Part shown: positions 20,901-30,065 of the stretch, piece after piece
Position numbering within the stretch: position 1 is the stretch's first letter
Layout: every line of letters starts with the position of its first letter
Source of the DNA: Ramlibacter humi
GTDB lineage: Bacteria; Pseudomonadota; Gammaproteobacteria; Burkholderiales; Burkholderiaceae_C
Length of the DNA stretch: 64,000 bases
Assembly: GCF_004681975.1 (NCBI RefSeq)
Contig: NZ_SMLK01000004.1
Coordinates: 186,001 to 250,000 of the forward strand
Direction: 5' to 3'
Notes under the pieces: model-generated
Database searches by the model: none
What the model was told of the DNA's origin: nothing
Seen by the model: the letters and a program-made list of their open reading frames with translations, nothing else
Position numbers and translations under genes: made by a program

Positions 20901-21673
20901 AGCGGCATGGCGGCCCAGGGCGTGACTCGCGCGGTGACGCGTGCCTGAGCGCCTGGTCCAGCCTGCGTCCCTTCAGGCTGGACCGAACCGCGCAGGTCGA
21001 AGCCCGCCAGCGGCCCGTCCGCTCGTGCATCGAACACCAGTGGCAACGGACTGCCGGCACCGGGGACCGGCGCGGCCACGCGGCCTTGCAGCGAGGCGTT
21101 CAGCGTGAAGGGTTCGGCCGCGCCCAGCCGCACCTCGCCGCGGTACGTGCCGTCCCATGCGCGCAGATTGCGCAGGTCCAGCCGGTGCGAAGAACCGTCG
21201 TACCCGTAGCTCGCCGCCAGGTCGCGCAGCTCCACCGGCGAGCCGCCCGCCCACGTGAAGCGCCCCACCTCGAAGTCGTCCACCGCGACGCGCAGGGGCA
21301 AGCCCAGCGCGCGCGGCGGCTGCGGCTTCCCGCCGGTGGGCGGCCGCTGGTCGCGCACGCTCACTTCCGACGCGGTCAGGCGATCCAGCTTCAGCAGCCG
21401 CTGCAGCAGCGCGAGCGGCTGCCAGGCCAGCTCGACGTTCTTCGCCTCGGCTTGCAGGCCGTCCTGCGACCACGCCAGCCGCTCGATGCGCAAGCCGTGC
21501 CGCAGCGAGCCCGTCACGCCCTCGGCGGTGATGGGCTGGCGCTTCGCCACCTGCTCCAGCGCGAACCGCGCGGAACCTTCCGTGCCCGCCCACCACCAGA
21601 TCGCCGCGACCAGCACCACCGCCAGCACCACGAGGGCGAACAGGCTGCCGGCGATCCACTTCAGCGCGCGCAT
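17945..21673 (-). CDS. tamB: Translocation and assembly module inner-membrane component TamB
   Basis: A 1242-residue AsmA-like protein with one N-terminal membrane helix (about 8-30, LFALVVLAVVLVAAIWWWAG) and a long periplasmic region of repeating beta strands, ending in the conserved TamB C-terminal domain with a terminal aromatic (FAYD). With TamA it bridges the inner and outer membranes and helps insert outer-membrane proteins and move lipids. It starts 12 bases after tamA ends, the usual tamA-tamB pair. Length agrees with the family. Composition matches its neighbours. Confidence 0.93.
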   Translation of the reverse strand: MRALKWIAGSLFALVVLAVVLVAAIWWWAGTEGSARFALEQVAKRQPITAEGVTGSLRHGLRIERLAWSQDGLQAEAKNVELAWQPLALLQRLLKLDRLTASEVSVRDQRPPTGGKPQPPRALGLPLRVAVDDFEVGRFTWAGGSPVELRDLAASYGYDGSSHRLDLRNLRAWDGTYRGEVRLGAAEPFTLNASLQGRVAAPVPGAGSPLPLVFDARADGPLAGFDLRGSVQPEGTQAGPGAQARVTARVTPWAAMPLERAQADFEGFDPAALWGQAPHLVLSGAVRTAPAGTSTWTLSGDLRNAEPGPWDKHRVPASRVKLEGEWRAPHFVLLRELDADAGGGRVRAQGVWEGEDAWKVEAALAGVNPAAVHTAMAPLPLSGRATVRAQGAAWSFDTELAASGARARQAPASNEIAATVGALELRSLRARGRWAEGQLALPLLQVATSDAKLDAAVDVQPSARSGRGRAQLEAPGLLLRGVGSVGPRTGGGTVKLNADDLAAAQRWLQKIPGVPEALRSPQVMGRGELQLAWQGGWDDPTVQGTLSLPLLQAVAPPGQPALWAVRDATAKLDGRLADARVDLRAQAQAGTRALTLEAAGRGGRRANGAWQGQLASLVASLRDSAIGPGPWRVTLRRPMDFSWQAGRFEAGASEAVLAAPVTNGAPSQAEVSWDPVRWSGGQLRTAGRITGLPMTWIELVGGPQFAGSAFSGDMVFDAQWDALLGDTMRVRASLARRSGDVAVMAETAEGASARVQAGVREARVTVEGEGESITAALRWDSERAGTAQARLTTRLARAGGGWSWPEDAPLSGQVRAQLPRLGVWSLVAPPGWRLRGSLNADVNVAGTRAEPSLTGTLAADDLALRSVVDGIALHDGRMRARLEGRRLVVSEFTLRGSGAQGGTVTGSGEGGWMRDGLQVRLDARLDRLRASIRTDRELTVSGTVQASMDSSSAAVRGQLRVDRARIVLPDETAPALGSDVVVRNLPPGVSLGRNVPREPEKQQPRSSGRPLVLAVALDLGDDFRVQGRGIGTRLAGTLNVGGETITAPRLTGVINTVGGEYQAYGQRLDIERGVLRFTGPVDNPALDILAIRPRMAQRVGVQVTGTAQSPFVRLYAEPDLPEAEKLSWLVLGRASASGGAETALLQSAALALLESRSGRSGGKGPAALLGLDELGFRRDSAEGPAVTLGKRLGQNLYASYERSLSGALGTLYVFYDLSQRVTVRAQAGERAAVDLIFTFAYD

Positions 21674-21685
21674 CGTCCCGGGCCC

Positions 21686-23494
21686 CTAGAACGTCGTGCC
21701 CAGGTTCACGTGCAACCGGAAGCGCTGCGCCTTCACGCCATAAGCCAGGTCCACCTGCAGCGGGCCCAGCGGGCTGCGGTAACGCACGCCGACGCCCACG
21801 CCCACCGAAGGGCTCAGCTGCGTGGCACGGTCGGCCACGGCGCCCGCGTCGATGAACGCCGCGCCTTCGAAGCTGGTCTCCACGCCGCCGCGCCGGATCG
21901 GCTTCTGGTATTCGATGCTGCCCACCGCCAGGTAGCGGCCCGGCCCGACGATGCCGCCCGGCTGCTGCACGCCGATCTCGCGGTAGCCATAGCCGCGCAC
22001 CGTGGTGTCGCCGCCGGTGCGGAACAGTTGCGTCGCCGGCACGCGCGCGCTGGGGCTGGCGAGGACCGCGCCGCCCTCGGCGCGCCACTGGATGCGGCCG
22101 TCCTTCAGCGGATGGATCTCCAGCCAGCGCAGCACCGTGCGCTGGAACGGGCTGCGGCTGCCGGTGAGCGTGAAGCCGGCGCCCAGTTCCGCGCCGAGGG
22201 AGAAGCCGCTGGTGGGATAAGGCTGGCGGTCGAAGTAGCGCCCCGTCCAGACGTAGTTGGCGCTGATGGACGTGCCGTCGCCGGTGTCCGCGGGCGCGGG
22301 CGCGCCGACGTCGGCGTGCACGTTGGACCGGTCGTACTGCACGTACACGTTGCGGTCGATGCGCTCTTCGGTGCGCGAGCGGCCCAGGCGCAGCGTCCGG
22401 CTGTGGGTGACCAGCTGGCCGTCGTCCTGCCGCTCGATGCGGCCGGCCACGCCCCAGCGCCACAGGTCCTCGCCGGGCACGGCGGTGAGTTCGGTGCTGA
22501 TGAGCGGGTTCTTGCGGTCCAGCTGCAGCTTGTTCACCGCCCGCCAGCCCAGGCCGGGCACCTTGTTGTGCGTGTATTCGATCGTGCCGCGCGGCCCGGC
22601 GTCGGTCGAAAAACCGACGCCCAGCACCAGTTTCTTCAGCGGCGACTCGCGCACGTTCACCTGCACCGGCGCCGCCTCGGGCGGGCTGGCGGGATCGACG
22701 TAGATGAAGGCCGAATCGAAGTAGCCGCTGCCCACCAGCCGCAACTGCGCGCGCTGGATCTGGTCGGCGTCGTACACCAGCCCCGGCGTCAGCTGCGCCA
22801 GGCGCGGCACCAGCACCGGGTCGTAGCGGTCCACGCCCGTCACCTGCATGGGCCCCAGGCGGAACAGCGGGCCCGAGTCCAGCTTCAGGCCCAGCCGCAC
22901 CTTCTGCGTCGCGGCGTCCACGTCGGCCATGCTGAAACCCACGCGGCCCGCGGGATAGCGCCTCGCCACCAGCTCGCGCAGCGCCTGCGCCTTGGCGCTG
23001 TCCCAGCTTTCCTGCGTGAAGCGCCGGCCGGCGGGCAGGCGCCAGTGCTCGCGGATTTCCGCGCGCTGCACGATGGCTTGCGGCTCCTCGGAGGTGGCGA
23101 TGTCGCCATCGAACGAAACCTCGACGCCGCCGATGGTCGCGGGCGGGCCCGGGTCGACCTCCACCACCACGGCGGGCGGCGTGCCGGGTTCGCGCCGGAT
23201 GGACAGCCTGGGCGCGAAGTAGCCCAGCGTGCCCAGCAGCTCGCGCGTGTCGCGCTCGGCCAGCGTGAGCAGGCGCGCGAGTTCGGCGTCGTCCAGGTCG
23301 CTCACCTCGCGGTAGCGCTGCAGCTCCAGGTGCTTTTGCAGCAGCTCGCGCACCGCCTTGTCGGCGACGCGCACGTCGATGTTGAAGGCCGGTGGGGGCG
23401 CGGGCTCCACGTCCTGCGCCGCCGCAGCGCACGCCAGCACCGCCGTGCAGAGCACGGCCAGCGAACGGGCGAACCAGGGGCGGCGATCTGTCAT
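21686..23494 (-). CDS. tamA: Translocation and assembly module outer-membrane component TamA (Omp85/BamA family)
   Basis: A 602-residue outer-membrane protein with a signal peptide (to about 26, AAAAQDVEP), POTRA-type domains (about 35-270, including GPLFRLGPMQVTGVDRYDP) and an Omp85 barrel at the C-terminus. The family motif region GGDTTVRGYGYREIG is present and the last residue is Phe, the usual barrel assembly signal. Directly upstream of tamB in the same direction, which separates it from BamA. No irregularity. Confidence 0.94.
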   Translation of the reverse strand: MTDRRPWFARSLAVLCTAVLACAAAAQDVEPAPPPAFNIDVRVADKAVRELLQKHLELQRYREVSDLDDAELARLLTLAERDTRELLGTLGYFAPRLSIRREPGTPPAVVVEVDPGPPATIGGVEVSFDGDIATSEEPQAIVQRAEIREHWRLPAGRRFTQESWDSAKAQALRELVARRYPAGRVGFSMADVDAATQKVRLGLKLDSGPLFRLGPMQVTGVDRYDPVLVPRLAQLTPGLVYDADQIQRAQLRLVGSGYFDSAFIYVDPASPPEAAPVQVNVRESPLKKLVLGVGFSTDAGPRGTIEYTHNKVPGLGWRAVNKLQLDRKNPLISTELTAVPGEDLWRWGVAGRIERQDDGQLVTHSRTLRLGRSRTEERIDRNVYVQYDRSNVHADVGAPAPADTGDGTSISANYVWTGRYFDRQPYPTSGFSLGAELGAGFTLTGSRSPFQRTVLRWLEIHPLKDGRIQWRAEGGAVLASPSARVPATQLFRTGGDTTVRGYGYREIGVQQPGGIVGPGRYLAVGSIEYQKPIRRGGVETSFEGAAFIDAGAVADRATQLSPSVGVGVGVRYRSPLGPLQVDLAYGVKAQRFRLHVNLGTTF

Positions 23495-23609
23495 CCGGCG
23501 AAGGCAGGCCGCGCGGCGGTGCGGCCGGACATGACTATGAAGAGGTTCGGCGGCCGGACGCGTAGGCCCATGCCGACAACCGCTCAGCTTGCTGCCGGGC
23601 CGTGCCGGC

Positions 23610-24659
23610 TCACACCACCACCGGCTCCGGCTCCAGCCGGATGCCGAAGCGCTCGTACACGCTGGTCTGGATGGCGCGGGCCAGCGTCACCACCTCGCCG
23701 CCGGTGGCGCCGCCGCGGTTGACCAGCACCAGCGCCTGCTTCTCGTACACGCCGGCGTTGCCCACCGACTTGCCCTTCCAGCCGCAGGCATCGATGAGCC
23801 AGGCCGCGGCCAGCTTCACGCGCCCGTCGGGCATGGGGTAGTGCACGATGCCCGGCTCGCGCGCGATGATGTCGGTGCACTGCTCAGGCGTGACGGTGGG
23901 GTTCTTGAAGAAGCTGCCGGCGTTGCCGATCACGCGCGGGTCCGGCAGCTTGCTGCCGCGGATGGCGCAGATCCAGTCGAAGACCTGCCGCGCCGCCGGG
24001 TTCCGGATACCGGTTTCGGCGATCCTGCGTTCCAGGTCGGCGTAACCCAGCACCGGCTTCCACGGCTTGGGCAGGCGCAGGCGCACGCGCAGGATGAGCG
24101 CGCGGCCCGCCAGGCCCATGCCCAGCGCGCTGCCGGCGTCCGGCGGCGGGTGCTTGAAGACCGAGTCGCGGTAGCCGAAGGCGCACTGCGCGGCGTCCAG
24201 CGTGAAGATGCGGCCGGTCTGCAGGTCGATGGCATCCAGCGACTCGAAGCGGTCCTGCAGTTCCACGCCGTAGGCGCCCACGTTCTGCACCGGCGAGGCG
24301 CCCACGGTGCCGGGGATCAGCGCCATGTTCTCCAGGCCGGCGAAGCCCTGGTCCAGCGTCCATCGCACGGCTTCGTGCCAGTTTTCGCCCGCGCCGATCT
24401 CCACCACGGTGGCGCGCGGGCCGTCCTCGACGACCCGGCGGCCCGGAATCTCGACTTTCAGCACCAGCGGCCGGACGTCGCCGGTCAGCACGATGTTGCT
24501 GCCGCCGCCCAGGATGAACTTGGGCCGGGCGGCCAGCTGCGGGTCGGCCAGCAGCTGCACGATGTCGGCTTCGCTGCGCACGCGCACCAGTTCACGGGCC
24601 TTCGCCACGATTCCGAAGCTGTTGTGCGGCGCCAGGGAGACGTTCTGCTCCACGATCAT
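23610..24659 (-). CDS. murB: UDP-N-acetylenolpyruvoylglucosamine reductase
   Basis: A 349-residue FAD enzyme making UDP-MurNAc, the second step of peptidoglycan precursor synthesis. FAD-binding features are [15 protein letters not shown] and [24 protein letters not shown], and the catalytic-region GSFFKNPTV is intact. The ATG at 24659 (MIVEQNVSL) fits the family; an upstream in-frame start at 24677 is possible. It is divergent from yajQ, with 45 bases between starts. Confidence 0.97.
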   Translation of the reverse strand: MIVEQNVSLAPHNSFGIVAKARELVRVRSEADIVQLLADPQLAARPKFILGGGSNIVLTGDVRPLVLKVEIPGRRVVEDGPRATVVEIGAGENWHEAVRWTLDQGFAGLENMALIPGTVGASPVQNVGAYGVELQDRFESLDAIDLQTGRIFTLDAAQCAFGYRDSVFKHPPPDAGSALGMGLAGRALILRVRLRLPKPWKPVLGYADLERRIAETGIRNPAARQVFDWICAIRGSKLPDPRVIGNAGSFFKNPTVTPEQCTDIIAREPGIVHYPMPDGRVKLAAAWLIDACGWKGKSVGNAGVYEKQALVLVNRGGATGGEVVTLARAIQTSVYERFGIRLEPEPVVV

Positions 24660-24704
24660 GGGACAATTGTGGCCCAAGCGCGCAAGGCGCCGGGAACCTC
24701 ACCA

Positions 24705-25190
24705 ATGCCGTCTTTCGATACCGTCTGCGAGCCCAACCTCGTCGAAGTGCGCAACGCCGTCGACAACGCCAGCAAGGAAATCTCCACCCGATTCGATTTC
24801 AAGGGCACCTCAGCGGCCCTGGAGATCAAGGACAAGGAGATCACCCTGTTCGGCGATGCCGACTTCCAGCTGTCGCAGATCGAGGACATCCTCACGAACA
24901 AGCTGGCCAAGCGCAACGTCGACGTGCGCTTTCTCGACCGGGGCAAGTCCGAGAAGATCGGCGGCGACCGCGTCAAGCAGGTCGTGAAGGTGCGCAGCGG
25001 CATCGAGAGCGAAGCCGCCAAGAAGATCCAGCGGCTCATCAAGGACAGCAAGCTCAAGGTGCAGGCGTCCATCCAGGGCGACGCGGTGCGCGTCTCCGGC
25101 GCCAAGAGGGACGACCTGCAGGCGGCCATGGCGCTGATCCGCAAGGACGTCGCCGACCTGCCGCTGTCCTTCAACAACTTCCGCGACTGA
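24705..25190 (+). CDS. yajQ: YajQ-family nucleotide-binding protein
   Basis: A 161-residue protein of the YajQ (DUF520) family, starting [22 protein letters not shown], with STRFDFKGT and the C-terminal [11 protein letters not shown] typical of it. Members have two ferredoxin-like domains and have been reported to bind cyclic di-GMP. The ATG at 24705 gives the normal family length although the frame remains open far upstream over murB. Followed after four bases by the aspartic protease gene. Confidence 0.95.
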   Translation: MPSFDTVCEPNLVEVRNAVDNASKEISTRFDFKGTSAALEIKDKEITLFGDADFQLSQIEDILTNKLAKRNVDVRFLDRGKSEKIGGDRVKQVVKVRSGIESEAAKKIQRLIKDSKLKVQASIQGDAVRVSGAKRDDLQAAMALIRKDVADLPLSFNNFRD

Positions 25191-25194
25191 CCGC

Positions 25195-25830
25195 ATGAGG
25201 ACTTTCGCGCTCGTCGCGGCGCTGGCCTGCGCCGCCGCGCCCGCCTGGGCCCAGGTGGCACTGCAGGGCATGATGGGCAATCGCGCCCTGCTCATCGTCG
25301 ACGGCTCCCCGCCCAAGCCGGTGGCGCCGGGCGAAACGCACCGCGGCGTGAAGGTGGTTTCCACCGCCGGCGACCAGGCGGTGGTGGAAGTCGACGGCAG
25401 GCGCCTGACGCTGCGCGTGGGCGAGGCGCCGGCCAGCGTGGGCGGCGCCGCGGCGCCGCAGGGCGCGAAGATCGTGCTCACCGCCGGCAGCGGCGGCCAC
25501 TTCCTCACCGAAGGCCGCATCAACGACAAGGCCGCCTACTTCATGGTGGACACGGGCGCCACCAGCATCGGCATGGGCGCCGCCGACGCCGAGCGCCTGG
25601 GCATCGACTACAAGGGCGGCCAGCCCGTGCGCATGGGCACCGCCAACGGCATGACCCTGGGCTGGCGCGTGACGCTGTCCAGCGTGCGCATCCGCGACGT
25701 GGAAGTGCGCGACGTGGAAGCCGTCGTCAGCCAGGCGTCCATGCCTTACATCCTGCTGGGCAACAGTTTCCTGAACCGGTTCCAGATGCGGCGCGAGAAC
25801 GACCAGATGGTCCTCGAGCGGCGCTACTGA
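25195..25830 (+). CDS. Retroviral-like aspartic protease, exported (clan AA, TIGR02281 type)
   Basis: A 211-residue exported protein with a signal peptide (about 1-19, ending AWAQ), a small beta domain, and a retropepsin-like half-domain. The catalytic motif is FMVDTGATS with Asp119; the flap-following GQPVRMGTANG and the late ILLGNSFLNRFQ segment complete the fold. It would work as a dimer in the periplasm. Its stop overlaps the start of the transporter gene (TGATG), so the two are coupled. Substrate unknown. Confidence 0.9.
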   Translation: MRTFALVAALACAAAPAWAQVALQGMMGNRALLIVDGSPPKPVAPGETHRGVKVVSTAGDQAVVEVDGRRLTLRVGEAPASVGGAAAPQGAKIVLTAGSGGHFLTEGRINDKAAYFMVDTGATSIGMGAADAERLGIDYKGGQPVRMGTANGMTLGWRVTLSSVRIRDVEVRDVEAVVSQASMPYILLGNSFLNRFQMRRENDQMVLERRY

Positions 25831-27446
25831 TGGCCGACCCCGAGCAAGCCACCCTCCAGGCGCCCCCGATGGCGCCCCCGGCGGTCACCGCCTTCGGCCC
25901 GCTGGGCATCCCGGTGTTCCGCATGCTGTGGTTCACCTGGCTGGCGGCCAACACCACGATGTGGATGAACGACGTCGCGGCCGCGTGGCTGATGACGTCC
26001 ATCGCGCCGTCGCCGCTGTGGGTGGCGCTGGTGCAGTCGGCGTCCACCTTGCCGGTGTTCTTCCTCGGCCTGCCCAGCGGCGCGCTGGCCGACATCCTGG
26101 ACCGGCGGCGCTACTTCATGGTCACGCAATTCTGGGTGGCGTCGGTGGCCTGCATCCTGTGCGGGGTGATCCTGTTCGACGCGCTGAATCCCGCGCTGCT
26201 GCTCGCCCTCACTTTCGCCAACGGCGTGGGCCTGGCGATGCGCTGGCCGGTGTTCGCGGCCATCATCCCCGAGGTGGTGCCGCGGCCACAGCTGCCGCAG
26301 GCGCTGGCGCTCAACGGCGTGGCCATGAACGGCTCGCGCATCATCGGCCCGCTGGTGGCCGGCGCGCTGATCGCCAGCCTGGGCAGCGCCTGGGTGTTCG
26401 TGCTGAACGCCTGCCTCTCCATCGGCGCCGGCTTCGTCATCATGCGCTGGCGGCGCGAGCACAAGGAAAGCCCGCTCGGCCGCGAGCGCCTCACCAGCGC
26501 CATGCGCGTGGGCCTGCAGTTCGTGCGCCAGTCCAGCCGGCTGCGCGGCATCTTCCTGCGCATCTCGATGTTCTTCCTGCACTCCACCGCGCAGTTGGCC
26601 CTGCTGCCGCTGGTGGCGCGCGGGCTGCCCGGCGGCGCGGCGGGCACCTTCACCCTGCTGCTGGCGTCCATGGGCGCGGGCGCCATCTTCGCGGCGCTGA
26701 ACATGCCGCGCATCCGCGCCTGGCTGCCGCTGCAGCGGCTGGTGTTCACCGGCACCGTGCTGCAGGCGCTGGGCACGCTGGCCGTGGCGTACGCGCCCAA
26801 CGTCTGGCTGGCGGTGCCCGCGATGGCGGTGTCCGGCATGGCGTGGATCACGGTGGCCAACTCGCTCACCGTCGCCGCGCAGATGGCGCTGCCCGACTGG
26901 GTGCGCGCGCGCGGCATGTCCATCTACCAGATGTGCCTGATGGGCTCCACCGCCGCCGGCGCGGCGTTCTGGGGCCAGGTGGCCACCTTTGGCAGCGTGC
27001 GCGACAGCCTGACGGTGGCGGCCTTCACCGGCGTGTTCCTGATGTACGTGGTGCAGAAGCTGGTGGCCGACCGCGGCACGGAGGAAGACCTCACGCCCTC
27101 GCACGTGATCAAGGTGCCCGACATCCCCGCGCCGCCGAAGTCGGGCCGCGTGGTGGTTCGCGTGGAGTACCTGATCGACCCCGCGCGCGCGGAGGAGTTT
27201 TCGCGCGTGATGGAGGAAAGCCGCCGCAGCCGGCTGCGCCAGGGCGCGCTGGCCTGGCAGCTGCTGCACGACCTGATCGAGCCGGGGCGCTACGTGGAGC
27301 AGATCACCGACGAATCCTGGACCGAGCACCTGCGCCGCTTCGACCGCGTCACCGCCGCCGATGCCCAGCTGCGCGACCTGCGGCTGTCGTTCCAGCTGGG
27401 CGACGCGCCGCCCAAGATCACGCGCTACGTCATCGAGCAGGAGTGA
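25830..27446 (+). CDS. MFS_3-type major facilitator transporter with C-terminal soluble domain
   Basis: A 538-residue transporter of the MFS_3 (enterobactin exporter-like, DHA3) group, with about twelve membrane helices up to residue about 415. It has the helix 2-3 loop motif GALADILDRRRYF. A soluble tail (about 430-538) containing VVVRVEYLIDPARAEEFSRVMEE and HLRRFDRVTAAD resembles the ferredoxin-like monooxygenase/dabb fold seen on many members. It overlaps the protease gene by one base. Substrate cannot be told. Confidence 0.9.
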   Translation: MADPEQATLQAPPMAPPAVTAFGPLGIPVFRMLWFTWLAANTTMWMNDVAAAWLMTSIAPSPLWVALVQSASTLPVFFLGLPSGALADILDRRRYFMVTQFWVASVACILCGVILFDALNPALLLALTFANGVGLAMRWPVFAAIIPEVVPRPQLPQALALNGVAMNGSRIIGPLVAGALIASLGSAWVFVLNACLSIGAGFVIMRWRREHKESPLGRERLTSAMRVGLQFVRQSSRLRGIFLRISMFFLHSTAQLALLPLVARGLPGGAAGTFTLLLASMGAGAIFAALNMPRIRAWLPLQRLVFTGTVLQALGTLAVAYAPNVWLAVPAMAVSGMAWITVANSLTVAAQMALPDWVRARGMSIYQMCLMGSTAAGAAFWGQVATFGSVRDSLTVAAFTGVFLMYVVQKLVADRGTEEDLTPSHVIKVPDIPAPPKSGRVVVRVEYLIDPARAEEFSRVMEESRRSRLRQGALAWQLLHDLIEPGRYVEQITDESWTEHLRRFDRVTAADAQLRDLRLSFQLGDAPPKITRYVIEQE

Positions 27447-27492
27447 GCGGCCGGGCAGGCGCTCCGCTACCATCCGGCGCAGGAGTACCGCC

Positions 27493-27873
27493 TTGCCGCT
27501 GAACGCCTACATCGTCGAAGACCACGACACGCTGCGCGAAAGCCTGGCCGAGGCGCTGGCCGAACTGGCGGGCGTGCGCACCGTCGGGCAGAGCGCCAGC
27601 GCGAAGGAAGCCATCGCCTGGCTCACCGACCCGGCGCACGCCTGGGACATCGCCATCGTCGACCTGGTGCTGGAACGCGGCGGTCACGGCTCCGAAGTGC
27701 TCAGGGCCCTGAAGCACCGCGACCCCGCGCGCAAGGTCGTCGTGCTCACCGCGACGGCCGACCCGCTGGTGCGCGAACAGTGCCTGGCGCTGGGCAGCGA
27801 CGGCGTGTTCGACAAGGCGATGGAAACCGAGGCCCTGATCGACTGGTGCGCGGGCCTCGGGCAAGCCGCCTGA
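27493..27873 (+). CDS. Single-domain response regulator (receiver only), TTG start
   Basis: A 126-residue stand-alone receiver domain. The acidic pair is in IVEDHD (residues 7-12), the phospho-acceptor is Asp57 in AIVDLVLERGG, and VVLTATAD holds the conserved Thr. Translation most likely starts at TTG 27493, since AGGAG lies at 27481-27485 at ideal spacing and no ATG fits. There is no output domain, so it would act by protein contact as CheY or Spo0F do. No kinase is adjacent; the hybrid kinase at 30772 is separated by the pseudogene region. Confidence 0.85.
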   Translation: MPLNAYIVEDHDTLRESLAEALAELAGVRTVGQSASAKEAIAWLTDPAHAWDIAIVDLVLERGGHGSEVLRALKHRDPARKVVVLTATADPLVREQCLALGSDGVFDKAMETEALIDWCAGLGQAA

Positions 27874-27876
27874 ACC

Positions 27877-28125
27877 TCAGCTGGCGCCCACCGACCCCGT
27901 CACCGGCAGCACGATGCCCGTGATGTAGCTCGCGCACGAAGGCGCGGCCAGGAACACGTACGCGGGCGACAGCTCCTCCGGCTGGGCCGGGCGCCAGCGA
28001 CATGGTGAACGCATGGATCGCGCCTTGGTCACGGAGTAATCCAGCAGCGAACCGCTGCCGCGAAGGCCCATCACCCGATCCGGTGTCGATTATCGACGCG
28101 CCCGCCATCAGGTACGGTGCAGAGG
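27877..28125 (-). pseudogene. Short-chain dehydrogenase remnant, C-terminal part
   Basis: Read on the minus strand, this is the C-terminal half of an SDR oxidoreductase broken by small indels. Recognisable pieces come in family order but in different frames: GASIIDTGS, then GLRGSGSLLDYSVTK (active-site Tyr-x-x-x-Lys), then GAIHAFTMSLA, then RPAQPEELSPAYVFLA and SYITG. One extra G separates the first two pieces, one lost base separates the next, and roughly 70 codons are missing before the last. The N-terminal part lies 2 kb away at 30090-30217, on the other side of phage-like DNA. Confidence 0.8.
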
Positions 28126-28252
28126 CGGTAACAGCGGTCGATACGGCCGCCAATCGCTATTCGGCGGGTGGTATTGTTGCTCGAAACGACCGACGCCAAT
28201 CGCTACATTTCGGGCTCGATCTCTATTGAGACTTTTGCGTAGTCACGATTGA

Positions 28253-29164
28253 GTGTCCGCATTGATTCACGGCGTCGGAAGAGCATATCGTCCCGGCCAT
28301 GCGCAATGGCGAACCGTGAACTTGTCACTGGATCAGATCGCCATCCTTATCATGGCGCCGATTGTTGACGGGGCGCCGATCACTCTCGACACGCTCAACG
28401 AGATCGCCGCCGCGCTCGGTGACGATCCGAACTTCGCCGCAACGATGACCGCGCAGCTGGCGACCAAGTTGTCGAATGCCAACGGCACGGGAGGTCAAGC
28501 GAACCTTACCGACAACATCATCTCGACGGCGAAGCTCGTTAACAAAGCGATGACGTTGGCGAAACTTGCAGACATCACGGGTTTGACCATGCTTGGTGCC
28601 GTGAGCGGGACAGGGTCGCCTGTTACCTTGACCCCAGCGCAGGTCATACCCGTAATCGGCATTAGTACCTTTGTCCGGACTATTCTGGACGATGCCGCCA
28701 CCGTATTTTCGACCCTCGGCGTGAGCTCGTTTATCCCAACATTGCTCGATGGCACCAACGCAAGCACGGCGCAAACAACGCTTGGTATTTTCAACTTTCA
28801 TCAAGGACATTGCTTGATGATGTCGGCGCTGCGACCGCTCGCACGACCATCGTTGCTGCCGGTATCTCCGCCGGCCGTTGGTTACAATCAGACCGATAAT
28901 CCGATTGGATCGATCATCGGGTTTTATAGCTCGAATGGTTTGGTGGCCTTCTTGCACCCATTCCACGGCGAGTGTTCGCGTTGTGCCAGCGGACGGTTAT
29001 GGGCGCTGGACACTTCGGAACCGTGGCATTGCCTAGAACGTGGGCTTGTCGCGGCAGCGTCGGCCAGGATGGTTCCGACATTTGGTTTATTGGACAGAGG
29101 ATCAGCTAGTGTCGCGTATCGACGTAACCAACTTTCCCAAGTTCGGCTCCATGACAGGCGGTAG
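28253..29164 (+). pseudogene. Phage tail-fibre protein fragment, frameshifted
   Basis: The first 180 codons look like a phage tail-fibre/host-specificity protein: PITLDTLNEIAAALGDDPNF and TAQLATKLSNANG are typical of fibre shafts, followed by repeats of the form LDDA..STLGVSSFIPTLLDG and NASTAQTTLGIF. Near 28800 the next repeat (LLDDVGAATARTTIVAAG) continues in another frame, and the frame kept open after that has no fibre character. So the gene is broken or assembled from pieces. The nominal start is GTG 28253, but the natural N-terminus is probably absent. Confidence 0.65.
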
Positions 29165-30038
29165 CGGGCTTACCGGTATCTTTGCCGATAACACCCTGAC
29201 CGGTTACGCTCAAAGCACAGTCGGCTTTGCCGGTGTCGATCTTCGAGAAAGTCCGCAGGCGGTGGACAAAATCATCGTGAGCTCGGCCGACAACGGCTGG
29301 GATGCTTCGGGTGCGTCGGGTGGCCAGGTGCAATTCAGGCTGTTTGGCAAGAAGGGGGGCGGCACCCCGGTCAATCCTTATGATGGTGTGCTGCTTGGTC
29401 GTGCGGGTCCAATCCGAGACATCAATCAGGTCATCGATCATGCGATTTACAGCACCGATTGGGCGACCAAGTGGGATTTCATTTGGATAGTCCTTGAGGC
29501 ACCGGTGTGGACCGTGCTATCCGGGTTCAAACTGTTCGCCCCTGTTGTGCCGCAGATCGGTGCCGCGCGCACCATCTTGCGCCGTCGCTCGGACAGCTCG
29601 CAACCCATCGCCAAGAACGGTTGCGGCATACCCGGAATGCGTTTCCTTTTCGAGTTAACCCAACCTGCTGCAGTCGTGCCGATCATCAAAATTGAGATCG
29701 AGCACATGGCATGGGCGACCGGCATGTCGAACATCCTCAGCTGCGGATGCTACCTTTTCCATAGGAGCGCGCCCGATCTCGCCGCCCTTGCTTCGGCCTC
29801 GTATCGTGAACTCGACGTGAGCGGCCGCAACTTGAGCGCAGACACGCATTACGAGCGACACGAACCGCGCGATGCCGTCCAACTCGACGTTGGCTTCCAT
29901 GAGATCATCCCGAATCTCAATTCCAACACTTATCAGGCCAACACCGACTGGTACACCAATGTGCTGGTCGAATACGGCCGAGGCCTCAACAAGGGCCTTA
30001 TCGACATTGACCCGGGTGCGGTCGTCGTCAACCTCTGA
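29109..30038 (+). CDS. Phage receptor-binding/tail protein-like, possibly truncated
   Basis: A 309-residue frame with lower GC than the chromosome. GTG at 29109 has AGAGGA eight bases upstream; an in-frame ATG at 29040 is an alternative. The middle part (SADNGWDASGASG, then YSTDWATKWDFIWIVLEAPVW and SGFKLFAP) has the look of a galactose-binding-like beta-sandwich found on phage tail tips. The C-terminal half (SADTHYERHE, NTDWYTNVLVEYGRG) resembles a fibre head. No database support is available, so the role is inference from style and from the adjoining fibre fragment. It ends right before the right junction with the SDR remnant. Confidence 0.5.
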   Translation: MSRIDVTNFPKFGSMTGGSGLTGIFADNTLTGYAQSTVGFAGVDLRESPQAVDKIIVSSADNGWDASGASGGQVQFRLFGKKGGGTPVNPYDGVLLGRAGPIRDINQVIDHAIYSTDWATKWDFIWIVLEAPVWTVLSGFKLFAPVVPQIGAARTILRRRSDSSQPIAKNGCGIPGMRFLFELTQPAAVVPIIKIEIEHMAWATGMSNILSCGCYLFHRSAPDLAALASASYRELDVSGRNLSADTHYERHEPRDAVQLDVGFHEIIPNLNSNTYQANTDWYTNVLVEYGRGLNKGLIDIDPGAVVVNL

Positions 30039-30065
30039 AAAGAATCTGCGCGATGGAACCCCGTG

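Larger units (their letters stand above)
28126..30065. mobile_element. Phage tail-fibre-like insertion of lower GC inside the SDR gene
   Basis: About 1.9 kb of foreign-looking DNA between two pieces of one SDR gene. Sampled 60-base lines count 52 and 55 percent GC (28501, 29221) against 70 percent in a flank line (27601). Codon use shifts to many AT-ending codons. It encodes tail-fibre-like sequence on the plus strand but no integrase, transposase or terminal inverted repeat that I can see. Both junctions are approximate (left about 28100-28150, right about 30040-30095). Confidence 0.7.

Noticed and set aside
28126-30065. Insertion sequence or integrated prophage
   Set aside because: No transposase, integrase, terminal inverted repeats or target duplication could be found by eye, so only a phage-like insertion is claimed.
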